A stretch of DNA of 64,000 bases from Citromicrobium bathyomarinum (GCF_021021475.1 NZ_JAINWL010000002.1:372001-436000); one strand, 5' to 3'; counted from the stretch's first letter, positions 7,641-17,710 are shown. The notes: generated by a model not told the origin, from the letters alone. Numbers and translations are program-made.

Positions 7641-9721
7641 AAGGCGCCCCGCTATCGACGCGCGGTGAACTGACCGTAGCCGATGCGGCAAGCATTGCGG
7701 AGAGCGCGGTCCACTCGCTCTGGCTCGCCGCAAGACATCATGGTGCCGAAATCTCGCTGAACAGCCTGCGGGAACAGGCTGCTGCTCTGCGGGCCGAGAT
7801 CGGCCTGATCCAACTGGTCACCCTGGGTGAGCGGATCGGCCTATCCGGTCGGATCGTGACGATCGACGATCATGCCGACCTGACCTCGGCCTCTTTCATC
7901 GTACGGTTGCCCGATGGCCGGATCGGCTTCGGCGGTGCCGAGAATGCCGGGCTTCTGCGGCTCGACGTTGCCGGCAAGGCGCACAGCCTGAGCGTGCATC
8001 GCCCCAACCCGCTCAAGGGCATCGTGTTCGAGCCGATGCCGCGATCGTCGGAATCGCAAGAGGAGGAAGAACGTCCTGCCAGGCTGCGTGAACTGTGGCC
8101 GAGGATTGAGGGGTTTGCGAAATCGGCCGGTCAAATCCTGTTTATCTCGGTCGCGCTGCTCATCATCACCTTCGCGTTCCCCTTCTTCACCCAGCTGGTG
8201 ATCGACGAAGCTATCGGAAAGGGCGACACGTCGCTGCTGCTGATCCTGGCGATCGGGTTTGGCACGCTTGCGCTGCTGCGCTTCGCGCTCGATCTGACGC
8301 GCAGCTGGGCGCTTGCCGAAATCGGCCAGTCGATTGCCTATCAGACCATGGGGAGGCTGGTGGCGCGCCTGATCCGCATTCGCCAGGATTTCCTCAATCA
8401 GCAAAGCGTCGGCGATCTCCTCTCGCGCATGCAATCGGGCCGCAGCCTTCAGGAAATCCTGACGAAGACGATGGTCGAAAGCCTGCTCGACGGTGTGATG
8501 GCCATCTTCGCCATCATCCTGCTCTTCTTCTATTCGGCTCCGCTCACTCTGATCGTTCTGGTCGGGCTGGTCGTCGATGTCGCGATCGGCCTGGCGTTCC
8601 TCGCGCCGATGCGAAACTACACCCAGCGCGACCTTCTCAATCGTGGGGTCGAACAAAGCCACCTGATCGAAACCATGCGGGCGACGACCACGGTCAAGCT
8701 GCTTGGTGGGGAGATGATCCGTGAGGGGGAATGGCGGCAGCGCTACCTCCAGGTTGTCGGATCATCGCTCGGCCTTGCCAAATGCATGAGTCTGCTGGCC
8801 GCGCTGCAACGGCTGAGCGGCAGTGTCCAGATGATCGTTCTGGTCGCGGTTGGTGCCAACATCGCTATCGAAGGCGACGGATTGTCGATCGGGATGCTGG
8901 TCGCATTCCTGTCGTTCCGCTCGACCTTTAGCGAGCGGGCGCTGGCGCTCATCAATCAGGCGATGCAACTGCGCTTTCTCAGGGTGCACCTTCTGCGCCT
9001 CGCCCCGCTGGTGCACCAGCCAACCGAGCTGGGACCGGAAGCCCCCGTCGCGGTGGGGGAAGAGACCATCGAGCTGCACGACGTTTCCTTCACATACGAG
9101 GGTGGTGCCGCGCCGGTCCTGCAGGGGCTTAACCTGACAGTGCACTATGGCGAATACATCGCCATCACCGGCCGCTCGGGCGGAGGGAAATCGACCCTGT
9201 TGAAACTGCTTACCGGCCTCTACGAGCCGGCGGGGGGGAAGATCACGATCGGCGGCAAACCGGCGCTCCCGCCGTTGTGGCACAGCTGGCGTGGGCGTGC
9301 GGGTATCGTATTACAGGACGATCAGCTGTTTTCGGGCTCCATCGCCGAGAACATCGCCTTCTTCGATCCCGAAATGAGCGTTGAGAGGGTCGTTCAGGCG
9401 GCCAGATCGGCGAACGTCGCCACCGAGATCGAACAGATGGCGCAAGGGTTCTCGACGATGATCGGCGATATGGGGGCGGCACTGTCCGGAGGGCAGCGCC
9501 AGCGCATCCTTCTGGCCCGGGCGCTCTACCGCAACCCGAGCTACCTGATCCTCGACGAAGGCACGGCCAATCTCGACGAGGCTTCGGAACTGAAGATTGC
9601 CGAGCACCTGCGCAACCTGAACATTACACGGATTGTTATCGCCCATCGTCCCGCACTGTTGAGCGCAGCGGATCGCGTTTACGAGTTGAGCGATTGCGAA
9701 CTGCGCTTGAAGGAAGGGTGA
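7637..9721 (+). CDS. ABC exporter with degenerate C39-like domain (LanT-type, peptidase-dead)
   Basis: 694 residues in three parts: C39-like N-domain (about 1-140), six-helix transmembrane domain (about 165-440) and nucleotide-binding domain. The NBD looks active: Walker A GRSGGGKST, signature LSGGQRQR, Walker B YLILDEGTANLDE, H-loop IAHRP. The N-domain keeps the C39 frame (SLWLAARHHGAEISLNSLR), but the Cys position is Ser, the His motif is replaced around FIVRLPDGRIGFGG, and the Asp of the DPA-type motif is Arg (HRPNPLKG). It should bind but not cleave the leader, as in HlyB. The start at 7637 overlaps the HlyD stop (ATGA). The leader protease must be elsewhere. Confidence 0.9.
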   Translation: MKGAPLSTRGELTVADAASIAESAVHSLWLAARHHGAEISLNSLREQAAALRAEIGLIQLVTLGERIGLSGRIVTIDDHADLTSASFIVRLPDGRIGFGGAENAGLLRLDVAGKAHSLSVHRPNPLKGIVFEPMPRSSESQEEEERPARLRELWPRIEGFAKSAGQILFISVALLIITFAFPFFTQLVIDEAIGKGDTSLLLILAIGFGTLALLRFALDLTRSWALAEIGQSIAYQTMGRLVARLIRIRQDFLNQQSVGDLLSRMQSGRSLQEILTKTMVESLLDGVMAIFAIILLFFYSAPLTLIVLVGLVVDVAIGLAFLAPMRNYTQRDLLNRGVEQSHLIETMRATTTVKLLGGEMIREGEWRQRYLQVVGSSLGLAKCMSLLAALQRLSGSVQMIVLVAVGANIAIEGDGLSIGMLVAFLSFRSTFSERALALINQAMQLRFLRVHLLRLAPLVHQPTELGPEAPVAVGEETIELHDVSFTYEGGAAPVLQGLNLTVHYGEYIAITGRSGGGKSTLLKLLTGLYEPAGGKITIGGKPALPPLWHSWRGRAGIVLQDDQLFSGSIAENIAFFDPEMSVERVVQAARSANVATEIEQMAQGFSTMIGDMGAALSGGQRQRILLARALYRNPSYLILDEGTANLDEASELKIAEHLRNLNITRIVIAHRPALLSAADRVYELSDCELRLKEG

Positions 9722-9983
9722 GGGCGCCTGAGCGCGCTCAGCATCGGGCCGATCCGGACAACAGGTCCCGGGCCAACCACACAGCTCGGAATGTTGTAAT
9801 TGTGCAACGCAAAATGCTTGTGGCCCCGATTATGGTCCACAACGGTGGTTGCGGTTGTCCCGCCCCGTTACCCTTGGCTCTCCACCGCCGCGAGATCCAT
9901 TTTGCATGTGAGCATGCCGCCCGTCGACATCGCCGGGTGCGCTCACGCGTCTGGCGTGGCTTAAAATCTAACGGGGCTTATCA
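9722..9983. other. Intergenic region before the TonB-dependent receptor
   Basis: 262 bp without a convincing gene. It starts with a perfect 14-bp palindrome CTGAGCGCGCTCAG at 9728-9741 that could form a hairpin at the end of the lanthipeptide operon but is not followed by a T-run. Near 9792 there is the dyad GTTGTAATTGTGCAAC. No convincing promoter can be assigned, but the gap and palindrome suggest that the receptor gene is a separate transcription unit. Confidence 0.35.
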
Positions 9984-12698
9984 ATGAATCGACTTCTAAC
10001 CGGCATTTCGTCGGGCGCGCTTACGTTCGCGCTCGCCACGGGCGCGTCTGCACAGGATGCTGCGCCTGCCGAAACATCCACCGCCGCTGCCGCGCAGCAG
10101 AGCCAGTCCGGCCAAGCTGCGCAGCCCGGCGCCCGCCGCAAGCCTGCGCAAGGCGGGGTCAAAACCATCGTCGTCACCGCGCAGCGGCGCAGCGAAGACC
10201 TGCAGGATGTGCCGGTAGCGGTCGACGCGATCGGCGCCGAAGAGCTCGACCAGCTCAACATCAGCACCTTCGACGATTACCTGGAGCAGCTGCCTTCGAT
10301 CACTGCGGGCGGCTCCGGCCCGGGGCAGAGCACGATCTATATTCGCGGCCTCGCCTCGACCACGCCGAACCTGACCACCGCAGGCGTTGCGGGCCTTGCC
10401 CCCAACGTCTCGATGTATCTGGACGAGCAGCCGCTGGCGCAGCCCGGCCGCAACCTCGACGTCTATGCCGCGGACCTTGAGCGGATCGAAGTGCTCAAGG
10501 GTCCGCAGGGCACGCTGTTCGGCGCCAGCTCGCAGGCGGGCGTCGTCCGCCTGATCACCAACAAGCCGAGCCTCGCCGGGTTCGACGCCAGCTTCAAGGC
10601 CAGCACGTCCTTCACCAAGGGCGGCGAGGAAAGCTACAAGGCCGAAGGCATGATCAACGTGCCGGTGACCAGCAACCTCGCGCTGCGCGCGGTGGTGTAT
10701 CTGGACGATCAGGGCGGCTATATCGATAATGTCGCTGGCACCCGCGACCTCAGCGAAAGCGCGCGCTTCCGTGAGGCGGGCACCGTGCGCAGCAACGGCG
10801 TGCCCGTCGAGCCGCGCCGCCAGGGTATCCAGGCGGGCGCCGACCTGTCGGATGTCACCTTCCTCGAAGCCAACAACGCAGGATTGGTCGAAGAGAACTT
10901 CAACGACGCGCAGTATTCGGGCTTCCGCGCCTCCGCGCTGTATGAATTCTCGCCCGACTGGAAGCTGACCGTGTCGCACACGCGCCAGTCGCTGGAGACC
11001 GACGGCGTGTTCTTCGCCGATCCGGAGCTCGACCTCGATGAGCTGGAAATCCAGCGGTACGAGGACGATCGGCTGGAAGACAGCTTCTCCAACACTGCGT
11101 GGAGCGTCGAAGGTCGGCTGGGCATGCTGGATGTGATCTACAACGGTGCCTACACCGATCGCGAGGTCGACCAGAAGATCGACTACACCGATTACATGTT
11201 CGCCGGTCAGTACCTGCCGTACTACATCTGCGACGGTTCGGTCAGCTATCCGGGTGCGGGCAACGATCCCAGCGGCACGTGCCAGGCCCCGAATGCGTTC
11301 GTGACCTCGGATACCGAAACCACCGTGTTCACGCAGGAACTGCGCGTCAGCACGCCGGAAGAAAACCGCTTCCGGGTGACCGCAGGCGGGTTCTATTCGG
11401 ACCTGATCCTGAAGGAACGCAACGACTACAACTATCCGGGCAATATCGAGGCGGCACCCTTTGGCGGCTTTGCGCCGAACTTCCCGTTCCCGGGCGCCTA
11501 TAACAGCGATGCCGGTCCGCTGCCCGCGACCGCGATCTTCCGCAACGACGTGAAGCGCACCGACCGGCAGATCGGTATCTTCGGAGAAGCCAGCTTCGAT
11601 GTCGTGCCCGACCTGCTGACCGCCACCTTCGGCGCGCGCTACTACAACGTAGAGGTCGATTTCGAAGGCACCGCCAACAGCTCGTTCTGCAACGCAGGCG
11701 CTGCCGAAGATCAGAACGCGTTCGGCACCAACCTGTCGGATCTTTACGACGGCGATGGGCAGTACACCTTCATCGGATCGTGCGACGCCTCACTTCGCCA
11801 GACGTTCAATCTGGGCGACACCGTCGACGACATCATGGCGGCCGGGCTTTCGGAATCGCAGGCCAACCTGGTGTTCAACGCGCTGAGCGCCCCCGACGTG
11901 GCGAAGTCCGAAGGGGTGATCTTCAAGGGTACGGTTACCCTGACCCCTGCCGACGACATTCTGCTGTATGCGACCTATTCGGAAGGCTTCCGCCCCGGTC
12001 TTCTCAACCGGCCGGGTGGCGCGCAGGGGCCGGGCAACTTCACCGTTCCCTTCGAACTGCAGACCGATACGGTGGCCAATTACGAACTCGGTTGGAAGAC
12101 CCAGCTGTTCGACCGCCAGCTGAAGTTCAACGGCAGTGCCTTCTTCGTCGACATCAGCAACCTGCAGACGACGATCTTCGATCCGAGCATCGTCAACCTG
12201 TTCTTCTCTGACAATGCGGCGAATGCAGAGATCTGGGGCGTCGAGGCGGAGTTCACCTTCGCACCCTATGCCGTGCCGGGGCTGACGTTCTCGGGCGCGT
12301 TCTCGATCCTCGATACCGAGATCACCGAAGTGCTGACCCCGACCGACGACGTCGAGCTTGGCAGCGATCTCGCCTATGCGCCCAACTTCCAGGGCAACGC
12401 GCGGGTGCGGTATCAGTGGGCGCTCAGCAATGCGCTGGATGCCTATGTGATGCCGCAGGTGACGCACTCCTCGTCGAAGTACACCGACATCATCAAGATC
12501 AACCGCTGGCAGCTGGAAGGTTACACGACCTTCGGTCTGTCCGCGGGGATCGAGGCCGATCGCTGGAATGTCGAAATCTTCGGCGAGAACCTGTCCGACG
12601 AACGGGCGCAGATCGCAGGCGACTTCTACTATGATCGTCCGCGCATCGTGACCAACCGTCCGCTGACGATCGGCCTGCGGGTCGGCTACAACTACTGA
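9984..12698 (+). CDS. TonB-dependent outer-membrane receptor
   Basis: 904 residues: signal peptide (cleavage near ASA-QDA), a low-complexity Ala/Gln linker, TonB box KTIVVTAQRR (about 59-68), plug domain with DVPVAVDAIG, IYIRGL and RIEVLKGPQGTLFG, then a 22-strand barrel ending in an aromatic-terminal strand (VGYNY). It mediates energised uptake of a substrate across the outer membrane. The ligand is not evident. Position directly after a peptide exporter raises the possibility that it imports the lanthipeptide or a complex of it, but TonB receptor/TPR-sulfotransferase pairs also occur alone in sphingomonads, so the link is only positional. Confidence 0.92.
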   Translation: MNRLLTGISSGALTFALATGASAQDAAPAETSTAAAAQQSQSGQAAQPGARRKPAQGGVKTIVVTAQRRSEDLQDVPVAVDAIGAEELDQLNISTFDDYLEQLPSITAGGSGPGQSTIYIRGLASTTPNLTTAGVAGLAPNVSMYLDEQPLAQPGRNLDVYAADLERIEVLKGPQGTLFGASSQAGVVRLITNKPSLAGFDASFKASTSFTKGGEESYKAEGMINVPVTSNLALRAVVYLDDQGGYIDNVAGTRDLSESARFREAGTVRSNGVPVEPRRQGIQAGADLSDVTFLEANNAGLVEENFNDAQYSGFRASALYEFSPDWKLTVSHTRQSLETDGVFFADPELDLDELEIQRYEDDRLEDSFSNTAWSVEGRLGMLDVIYNGAYTDREVDQKIDYTDYMFAGQYLPYYICDGSVSYPGAGNDPSGTCQAPNAFVTSDTETTVFTQELRVSTPEENRFRVTAGGFYSDLILKERNDYNYPGNIEAAPFGGFAPNFPFPGAYNSDAGPLPATAIFRNDVKRTDRQIGIFGEASFDVVPDLLTATFGARYYNVEVDFEGTANSSFCNAGAAEDQNAFGTNLSDLYDGDGQYTFIGSCDASLRQTFNLGDTVDDIMAAGLSESQANLVFNALSAPDVAKSEGVIFKGTVTLTPADDILLYATYSEGFRPGLLNRPGGAQGPGNFTVPFELQTDTVANYELGWKTQLFDRQLKFNGSAFFVDISNLQTTIFDPSIVNLFFSDNAANAEIWGVEAEFTFAPYAVPGLTFSGAFSILDTEITEVLTPTDDVELGSDLAYAPNFQGNARVRYQWALSNALDAYVMPQVTHSSSKYTDIIKINRWQLEGYTTFGLSAGIEADRWNVEIFGENLSDERAQIAGDFYYDRPRIVTNRPLTIGLRVGYNY

Positions 12699-12721
12699 TC
12701 GACACGATTTCCGATCATCAT

Positions 12722-12760
12722 GCGGCGGCGGGCGGTTTGCGCTCGCCGCCGCTCTTCATT
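12722..12760 (+). terminator. Hairpin terminator candidate after the TonB receptor
   Basis: Arms GCGGCGGCG (12722-12730) and CGCCGCCGC (12744-12752) form a 9-bp perfect stem, followed by TCTTCATTT. It lies between the receptor stop and the next ATG, so it may act as an attenuator between the two genes. The T-run is imperfect. Confidence 0.5.
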
Positions 12761-12773
12761 TAAGGCCGCGCGC

Positions 12774-14732
12774 ATGGACCGACGCGACGAACAGCTACAG
12801 GCGGCGCGTAAGGCGTTGCAGGCAGGCGATCACGCGGGCGCGCTCGCGATTGCGGAAGATCTGCTGGCGGCAGATGCCGGCGATGGCGATGCGCTGTACG
12901 TCGCCGCTGTCGCTGCGCGCTACGCGGGCAAGGCTGGGGCAGCGGCCGATCATCTCGCCGCGCTCCACCGTGCGATGCCCGAATATGGGCGCGCGTGGCA
13001 GGAGGCGGGCCATCTGGCAGTGGCGCGTAATCGGCCGGCGGACGCGATCGCCGCTTTCTCACGGGCGGTCCGCTTCAATCCCGCGCTGGAGGCCAGCTGG
13101 CGGGAACTGGCAAGATTGCAGGCAGCCGCGGGCCTGACTGCCGAGGCGCGGGCGGCCAGCGCCCAGCGTGAGCGTATCGGGGCGCTGCCGCGCGAGTTGC
13201 TTGCAGTCACCAACCACCTCCACGAGGGCCGCCTGCTCCGTGCCGAGGAAATCTGCCGCCATTATCTGCGCGCGCGCCCGCAAGAGACGGAGGGGATGCG
13301 CCTGCTCGCACAGATCGGCATCCGGCTGGGCGTGCTCGATGACGCCGAATTCCTGCTGGAGAGCGCAGTCGCCTTCGCGCCCGAGGACATCCAGTTGCGG
13401 CTCGACTATATCGACGCACTGCGCCGCCGCCAGAAATTCGAGCGTTCGCGCGAAGAGGCCGAGGCGCTGTATGCGCGCGATCCCGACAACCCGCTGTTCC
13501 AGTCGCATCTCGCGATCGAGAGCCTGCAGACCGGCGATTACGATCGCGCGTTCGAACTGTTCGACCGGGTGCTGAAGGCGCTTCCGCACGATCCCGCGAC
13601 GCTGACCAGCCGGGGGCACGCGCTCAAGACAATGGGGCGTCAGGCCGACGCGGTCGAAAGTTATCGCGCTGCCTTCACCGCGAAGCCCGATCATGGCGAT
13701 GCCTTTTATGCGCTCGCCAATCTCAAGACCTACCGCTTCACCGACGAAGAAATGGCGGCGATGCGCGAACAGGCTGCCCGTCCGGAGCTTGCCTTCATGG
13801 ACCGGGTTCACATCGCCTTCGCGCTGGGCAAGGGGCATGAGGATCGCGGGGAATATGCCGAAAGCTTCGCGCATTACCGCGAAGGCAACGATCTCAAGCG
13901 CGCACAGACACGCTACAGCGCCGATGCCATGACCGCCGAGCTGGCTCGCCAGCGCGAGGCATGCACCGCCGACCTGTTCGCGCGACACGAGGGCGACGGG
14001 CACCGCGCGCCCGATCCGATCTTCATCCTCGGACTTCCGCGTGCGGGATCGACCCTGCTCGAACAGATCCTCGCCAGCCACAGCCAGATCGACGGGACGC
14101 TGGAACTGCCCAATATCCTCTCGCTCGCGCACCGGTTGCGCGGGCGCAAGGCGAGCGCTTCGCGCTATCCCGACATCCTGCACGATCTGACCGCCGAGCA
14201 GCTGGCGAAATTCGGCGAGCAATATATCGCTGATACGCGCATCCACCGGCAGGGCGCGCCGTTCTTCATCGACAAGATGCCGAACAATTTCCGGCATATC
14301 GGCCTGATTCATCTGATCCTGCCCAATGCCACCATCATCGACGCGCGGCGTGAGCCGATGGATTGCTGTTTCTCCGGCTTCAAGCAGCTGTTCGCCGAGG
14401 GGCAGGAGTTCACCTACGGGCTGGAAGAGATCGGTCGGTACTACGCCGATTATGTCGACCTGATGCAGCACTGGGATGAGGTGCTGCCGGGGCGGGTTCT
14501 GCGGGTGAGCCACGAGGATGTGCTGGACGATCTGGAGGGCCAGACCCGCCGCATGCTCGACCACATAGGCCTCCCCTTCGAGGAGCAATGCCTCGCTTTC
14601 CACGAAACCAAGCGCGCGGTCCGCACCGCCAGCAGCGAGCAGGTGCGTCAGCCGATCACGCGGGCGGGGCAGGGCGCGTGGCGGCCGTATGAGGAATGGC
14701 TCGATCCGCTCAAGGCAGCGCTGCAGTCTTAG
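12774..14732 (+). CDS. TPR-repeat sulfotransferase
   Basis: 652 residues from the ATG at 12774. An upstream in-frame ATG at 12720 would start inside the terminator-like hairpin, so it is disfavoured. The N-terminal 400 residues are alpha-helical tetratricopeptide repeats (for example DHAGALAIAEDLLAADAGD, YDRAFELFDRVLKALPHD). The C-terminal part is a sulfotransferase domain with the PAPS 5'-phosphosulfate loop FILGLPRAGSTLLEQIL and the downstream motif DKMPNNFRHIGLIHLI. It should transfer sulfate from PAPS to an unknown acceptor. No signal peptide is seen, so it is probably cytoplasmic. It lies 75 nt after the TonB receptor, an arrangement repeated in sphingomonad genomes. Confidence 0.85.
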   Translation: MDRRDEQLQAARKALQAGDHAGALAIAEDLLAADAGDGDALYVAAVAARYAGKAGAAADHLAALHRAMPEYGRAWQEAGHLAVARNRPADAIAAFSRAVRFNPALEASWRELARLQAAAGLTAEARAASAQRERIGALPRELLAVTNHLHEGRLLRAEEICRHYLRARPQETEGMRLLAQIGIRLGVLDDAEFLLESAVAFAPEDIQLRLDYIDALRRRQKFERSREEAEALYARDPDNPLFQSHLAIESLQTGDYDRAFELFDRVLKALPHDPATLTSRGHALKTMGRQADAVESYRAAFTAKPDHGDAFYALANLKTYRFTDEEMAAMREQAARPELAFMDRVHIAFALGKGHEDRGEYAESFAHYREGNDLKRAQTRYSADAMTAELARQREACTADLFARHEGDGHRAPDPIFILGLPRAGSTLLEQILASHSQIDGTLELPNILSLAHRLRGRKASASRYPDILHDLTAEQLAKFGEQYIADTRIHRQGAPFFIDKMPNNFRHIGLIHLILPNATIIDARREPMDCCFSGFKQLFAEGQEFTYGLEEIGRYYADYVDLMQHWDEVLPGRVLRVSHEDVLDDLEGQTRRMLDHIGLPFEEQCLAFHETKRAVRTASSEQVRQPITRAGQGAWRPYEEWLDPLKAALQS

Positions 14733-14875
14733 GTGCACGCGCCCTTACGGTGCCCATCCAGGCCGCCTGTTCCAGATTTGCCAAGCATTTCATAAGGTCG
14801 TCGCGGGCCTTCTTGCCCACGGGGCGCTGGCGACTTTTGCACCATGGCGTCATGGGTGCCAGTTGCCCCGGGCGT

Positions 14876-14882
14876 CTATAAT
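14876..14882 (+). promoter_or_regulatory. CTATAAT promoter element P1 (signalling operon)
   Basis: A perfect CTATAAT lies 120 nt before the receiver gene at 15002. No TTGACA-like -35 box lies at 16-18 bp. The expected leader of about 113 nt contains two small hairpins, AGGAAG/TTCCT near 14907-14919 and CCTCA/TGAGG near 14957-14977. It matches the motif found upstream of the motility operons of this window. Confidence 0.55.
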
Positions 14883-15001
14883 GGGTGAGAACCGCGAGGC
14901 GGAGAGGAAGTCTTCCTACCGAGCGTTCTGGAAACATTAACGGCTTGGTCGTACCCCTCATCTAATTGCTTTGAGGTTGTTAAGCGCGAGAACTGTCGAC
15001 G

Positions 15002-15373
15002 ATGATTTTGGTAGTCGAAGACGAGGCCGACGTCCGCGAGGAGTTGGTCGAAATGCTCGAATTGCGCCGTTTCGCTGTGAGCGGTGCGGACAGTGTTGCA
15101 TCAGGCATGGAGCAGATCAGGGCAGCTTCGAGCTCGCTCATTTTGCTCACCGACCTGCGTCTGGGCGACGGAAGCGGCCTCGACCTGATCCGGCAGATAA
15201 CGGCTGATCCCGCTTTGGAAGCTAAAATCTCGCGCTCGATCCTGATGACCGGTCACATCGACCTTACGGAGCAGATTCACCTCGAGATTGGCAAGCAGGA
15301 TATTCCCATCCTCTTTAAGCCGGTCGATTCCGGCTTGCTGTTGCCGCTGCTGACAGAAGACGCGCTGACCTGA
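15002..15373 (+). CDS. Single-domain response regulator (receiver only)
   Basis: 123 residues forming one CheY-like receiver: acidic pair EDE at 6-8, phosphoacceptor Asp51 in LLTDLRLGDGSG, a Thr in the SILMTGH strand, and Lys in ILFKPVDSG. There is no output domain, so it acts through protein contacts or as a phosphate sink. Its stop overlaps the start of the histidine kinase by one base, so the kinase is the likely partner. First gene of the set led by promoter P1. Confidence 0.85.
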   Translation: MILVVEDEADVREELVEMLELRRFAVSGADSVASGMEQIRAASSSLILLTDLRLGDGSGLDLIRQITADPALEAKISRSILMTGHIDLTEQIHLEIGKQDIPILFKPVDSGLLLPLLTEDALT

Positions 15374-17710
15374 TGGCTAGCCCCCTAGACGCCAACTACA
15401 GGTCATGGTTCGGACTGACGATGTGCCGCGGGATGACGCCCCGGGGATGGGTCGTCGCCGTGGCTCTCCTTGTGTTTGCGACCGCGGCGAGCTCTTTCAG
15501 GATCGTGCTCGCGCCGGGCTTCGAGCTGTATCTCGGGCCGTTCTTCTACCTGATGGCGTACCGCTTGGGCGGGCTCAAGCTGGCGATCCCTGTGGTATTG
15601 CTCACAATGGGTGCATCGGTATTCTGGTGGGGGCACCTTTTCACCATCGCGATGGCTCTGGGCCATGTAGTGTTCATCGATCGGGTCCGCTTTGCCGGGC
15701 GCTCCCTCGCGATAGCAACGCTCGTATTCTTCCTCACGTTCGGTTCCATCGGATCGTTCCTCTTCCTGTATTTCTACTACGGTGCGTCGGCGACGATCAT
15801 CGAGCTGGCGCTCATTCGCAAGGTCCTCAACGAAGTGCTGCTGGCCGCGCTGGTCGATCTGTGCGTAGCCATGCTGGCACTCAATCTTCGCACCGGGCGT
15901 CTGTTCAGGCGGCGAACGGTCAGCCTTGCGGAATTGCTGCCCGCTTCGATCACGCTCATCGTGCTGACATCCGCACTCGTTCTGTTCCTTGGCAGCGTGC
16001 GCAGCTTTCCCCAGGATTTCGCCAATTACCGGGCTGATACGGCGCTCCAGGTCGAATTGCGGATCGGCCGCGGGCTATACCGGCAGGAACCCTTTCTGGG
16101 CATGGCCAGTCTGCAAAATGCCGGGATAGAGAATCAGAAGGTGCTGATTTCGGACGAGGAGACCAGCCTGCGGTCGCGCTCTGCGATGGACCTGTTCGGT
16201 TGCCAGCGGATCGACGACGGGGCTCAGGTCAGCGGCCCGAACGATCGGAGCACATTTGCCTATTGGGTTTCGGCATGCCAGCTCGCCGATGTGCAGATCG
16301 CGGGCCGTCAATATTACTATCTCTATTCAACCCGGCCCCTCGCAGAAAAGGCATATCACGGGGTCTTGCTCCAGATGATCGGTCCGGCGCTGATCCTCGT
16401 CTTCGCAATTCTGCTGCAGGTGTTTTTGTCGCGCGCGCTCAAGCGATCGCTGCGCGCCTGGAAAGAAGTGACAGAAGGCTTCGGTCGTCCGGGGCTGTCC
16501 GCCCCACGCCAGCTCGCGATCACGGAATTCGAGCGACCGATCGCGGCGATCGTCGCGGCCAATAACAGTTTCGCCGGGCTGGTGGAGGAACGCAGGCGCA
16601 TCACGCGTGCGGTGACCGAACTTAAACAGGAGATGGATCTTAGCCTGGCCGCCAATATCCTCTTTGACCGGGAGGCCTGCGCCCTCAGTTTCCAGGACAT
16701 CAGCACTGATCGGCTGGCGCAACAGCGGTCGGTCGATGTACATCCCAACGATTGCATGGCGTTTTCCGAGGCGAGCAGGGCGGACGAGGCTTTCATCGAA
16801 TTCCGCTTGGGGGGGGGATGTTTCAAACGATTGGTATCTGCTCGTCGCGCGCGATCTGCTCGCCCCGGGGCATTGGCGTTCGGGCTGGATCGTACGCCTG
16901 CGCCAGTCGAAATTGGCCCAGAACCGGATGTTGCAACAGGCGCGGCTGGTTGAACTCGGCGGCATGGCATCCGCGCTGAGCCATGAGCTCAAACAACCGT
17001 TGTTCACCATTTCGCTGTGTGCGGAGAACGGACGGCTGCTGCTCGATCAGGGGGATGAAGAGGGTTCTGCACGTGCGCGCAGAAAACTGGATCGGATCAG
17101 CGATCAGGTGCACCGGGCACGGGACATCATCGGGCGGATTTCCCGCTATGCGCGGATCGAGGATAGCGATCCGGAACCGCTGGATCTGGGTGAGGTCATC
17201 GCCGCGACCCTGTCTTTCATCCGGCCCCTGCTGGTCCAGCACGATGTCGGCGTACAAGTCACCCTGCCGGAAGGTCCGCCGCCGCGCTTGCTCGCGCCGC
17301 GGGTCGGCCTCGAACAGGTGCTGGTCAATGCATTCCAGAACGCGGTCGATTCCATCGCGACGCGCCGCGAGAGCGACGAGGACGGGTTGACCGGAGTGAT
17401 CGAGCTTGGCGTGAACATGGCAGAGGACGGACTGCAGATCAGCATTGCCGATAATGGCGGTGGCTTGTCGCTCAGCCACCCGGAAGCTGCGTTCGATGCA
17501 TTCATGACGACCAAGGATTCAGATCGTGGGACCGGGCTGGGTCTTTATATCTCACGGCAAATCGTCATGGAGATCGGCGGCAAGATTGCGATCACCTCGC
17601 GCGAGGAACCCGAGCAAGGCGCGATCGTGACGATCGACTTCCCCGCATTTGTCGTGGTTCCGCCCGACGTGCCTTCCTCTACTGCGGGGGAGGTGTCGGC
17701 GAATGCCTAG
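15373..17710 (+). pseudogene. Membrane sensor histidine kinase split by a G9 tract frameshift
   Basis: The first frame (15373-16953) encodes a MASE1-like block of seven or eight membrane helices (about residues 25-190), a periplasmic loop, another helix and a HAMP-like segment up to EFRLGGG. The run of nine G at 16809-16817 then shifts the frame. The kinase core continues in the next frame: RMLQQARLVELGGMASALSH (HisKA, His in LSHELKQPLF), N-box NAFQNAVDSI, G1 DNGGGL, G2 GTGLGLYIS, ending at 17710. Removing one G restores a continuous protein of about 778 residues (LGGDVSNDWYLLVARDLL). It is either truly off, phase-variable, or a homopolymer sequencing error. The next gene overlaps its end, so the operon is otherwise intact. 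Confidence 0.8.

Noticed and set aside
12720-12773. Upstream start of the TPR-sulfotransferase at 12720
   Set aside because: The added residues are Arg-rich translation of a GC hairpin; no ribosome binding site.
13059-14738. 559-codon minus-strand frame opposite the TPR-sulfotransferase
   Set aside because: The plus-strand protein has TPR and PAPS motifs; the minus frame shows none.
14710-14961. Minus-strand 83-codon frame after the sulfotransferase
   Set aside because: Overlaps the 3' end of the sulfotransferase gene and covers promoter P1; no start signal or similarity.
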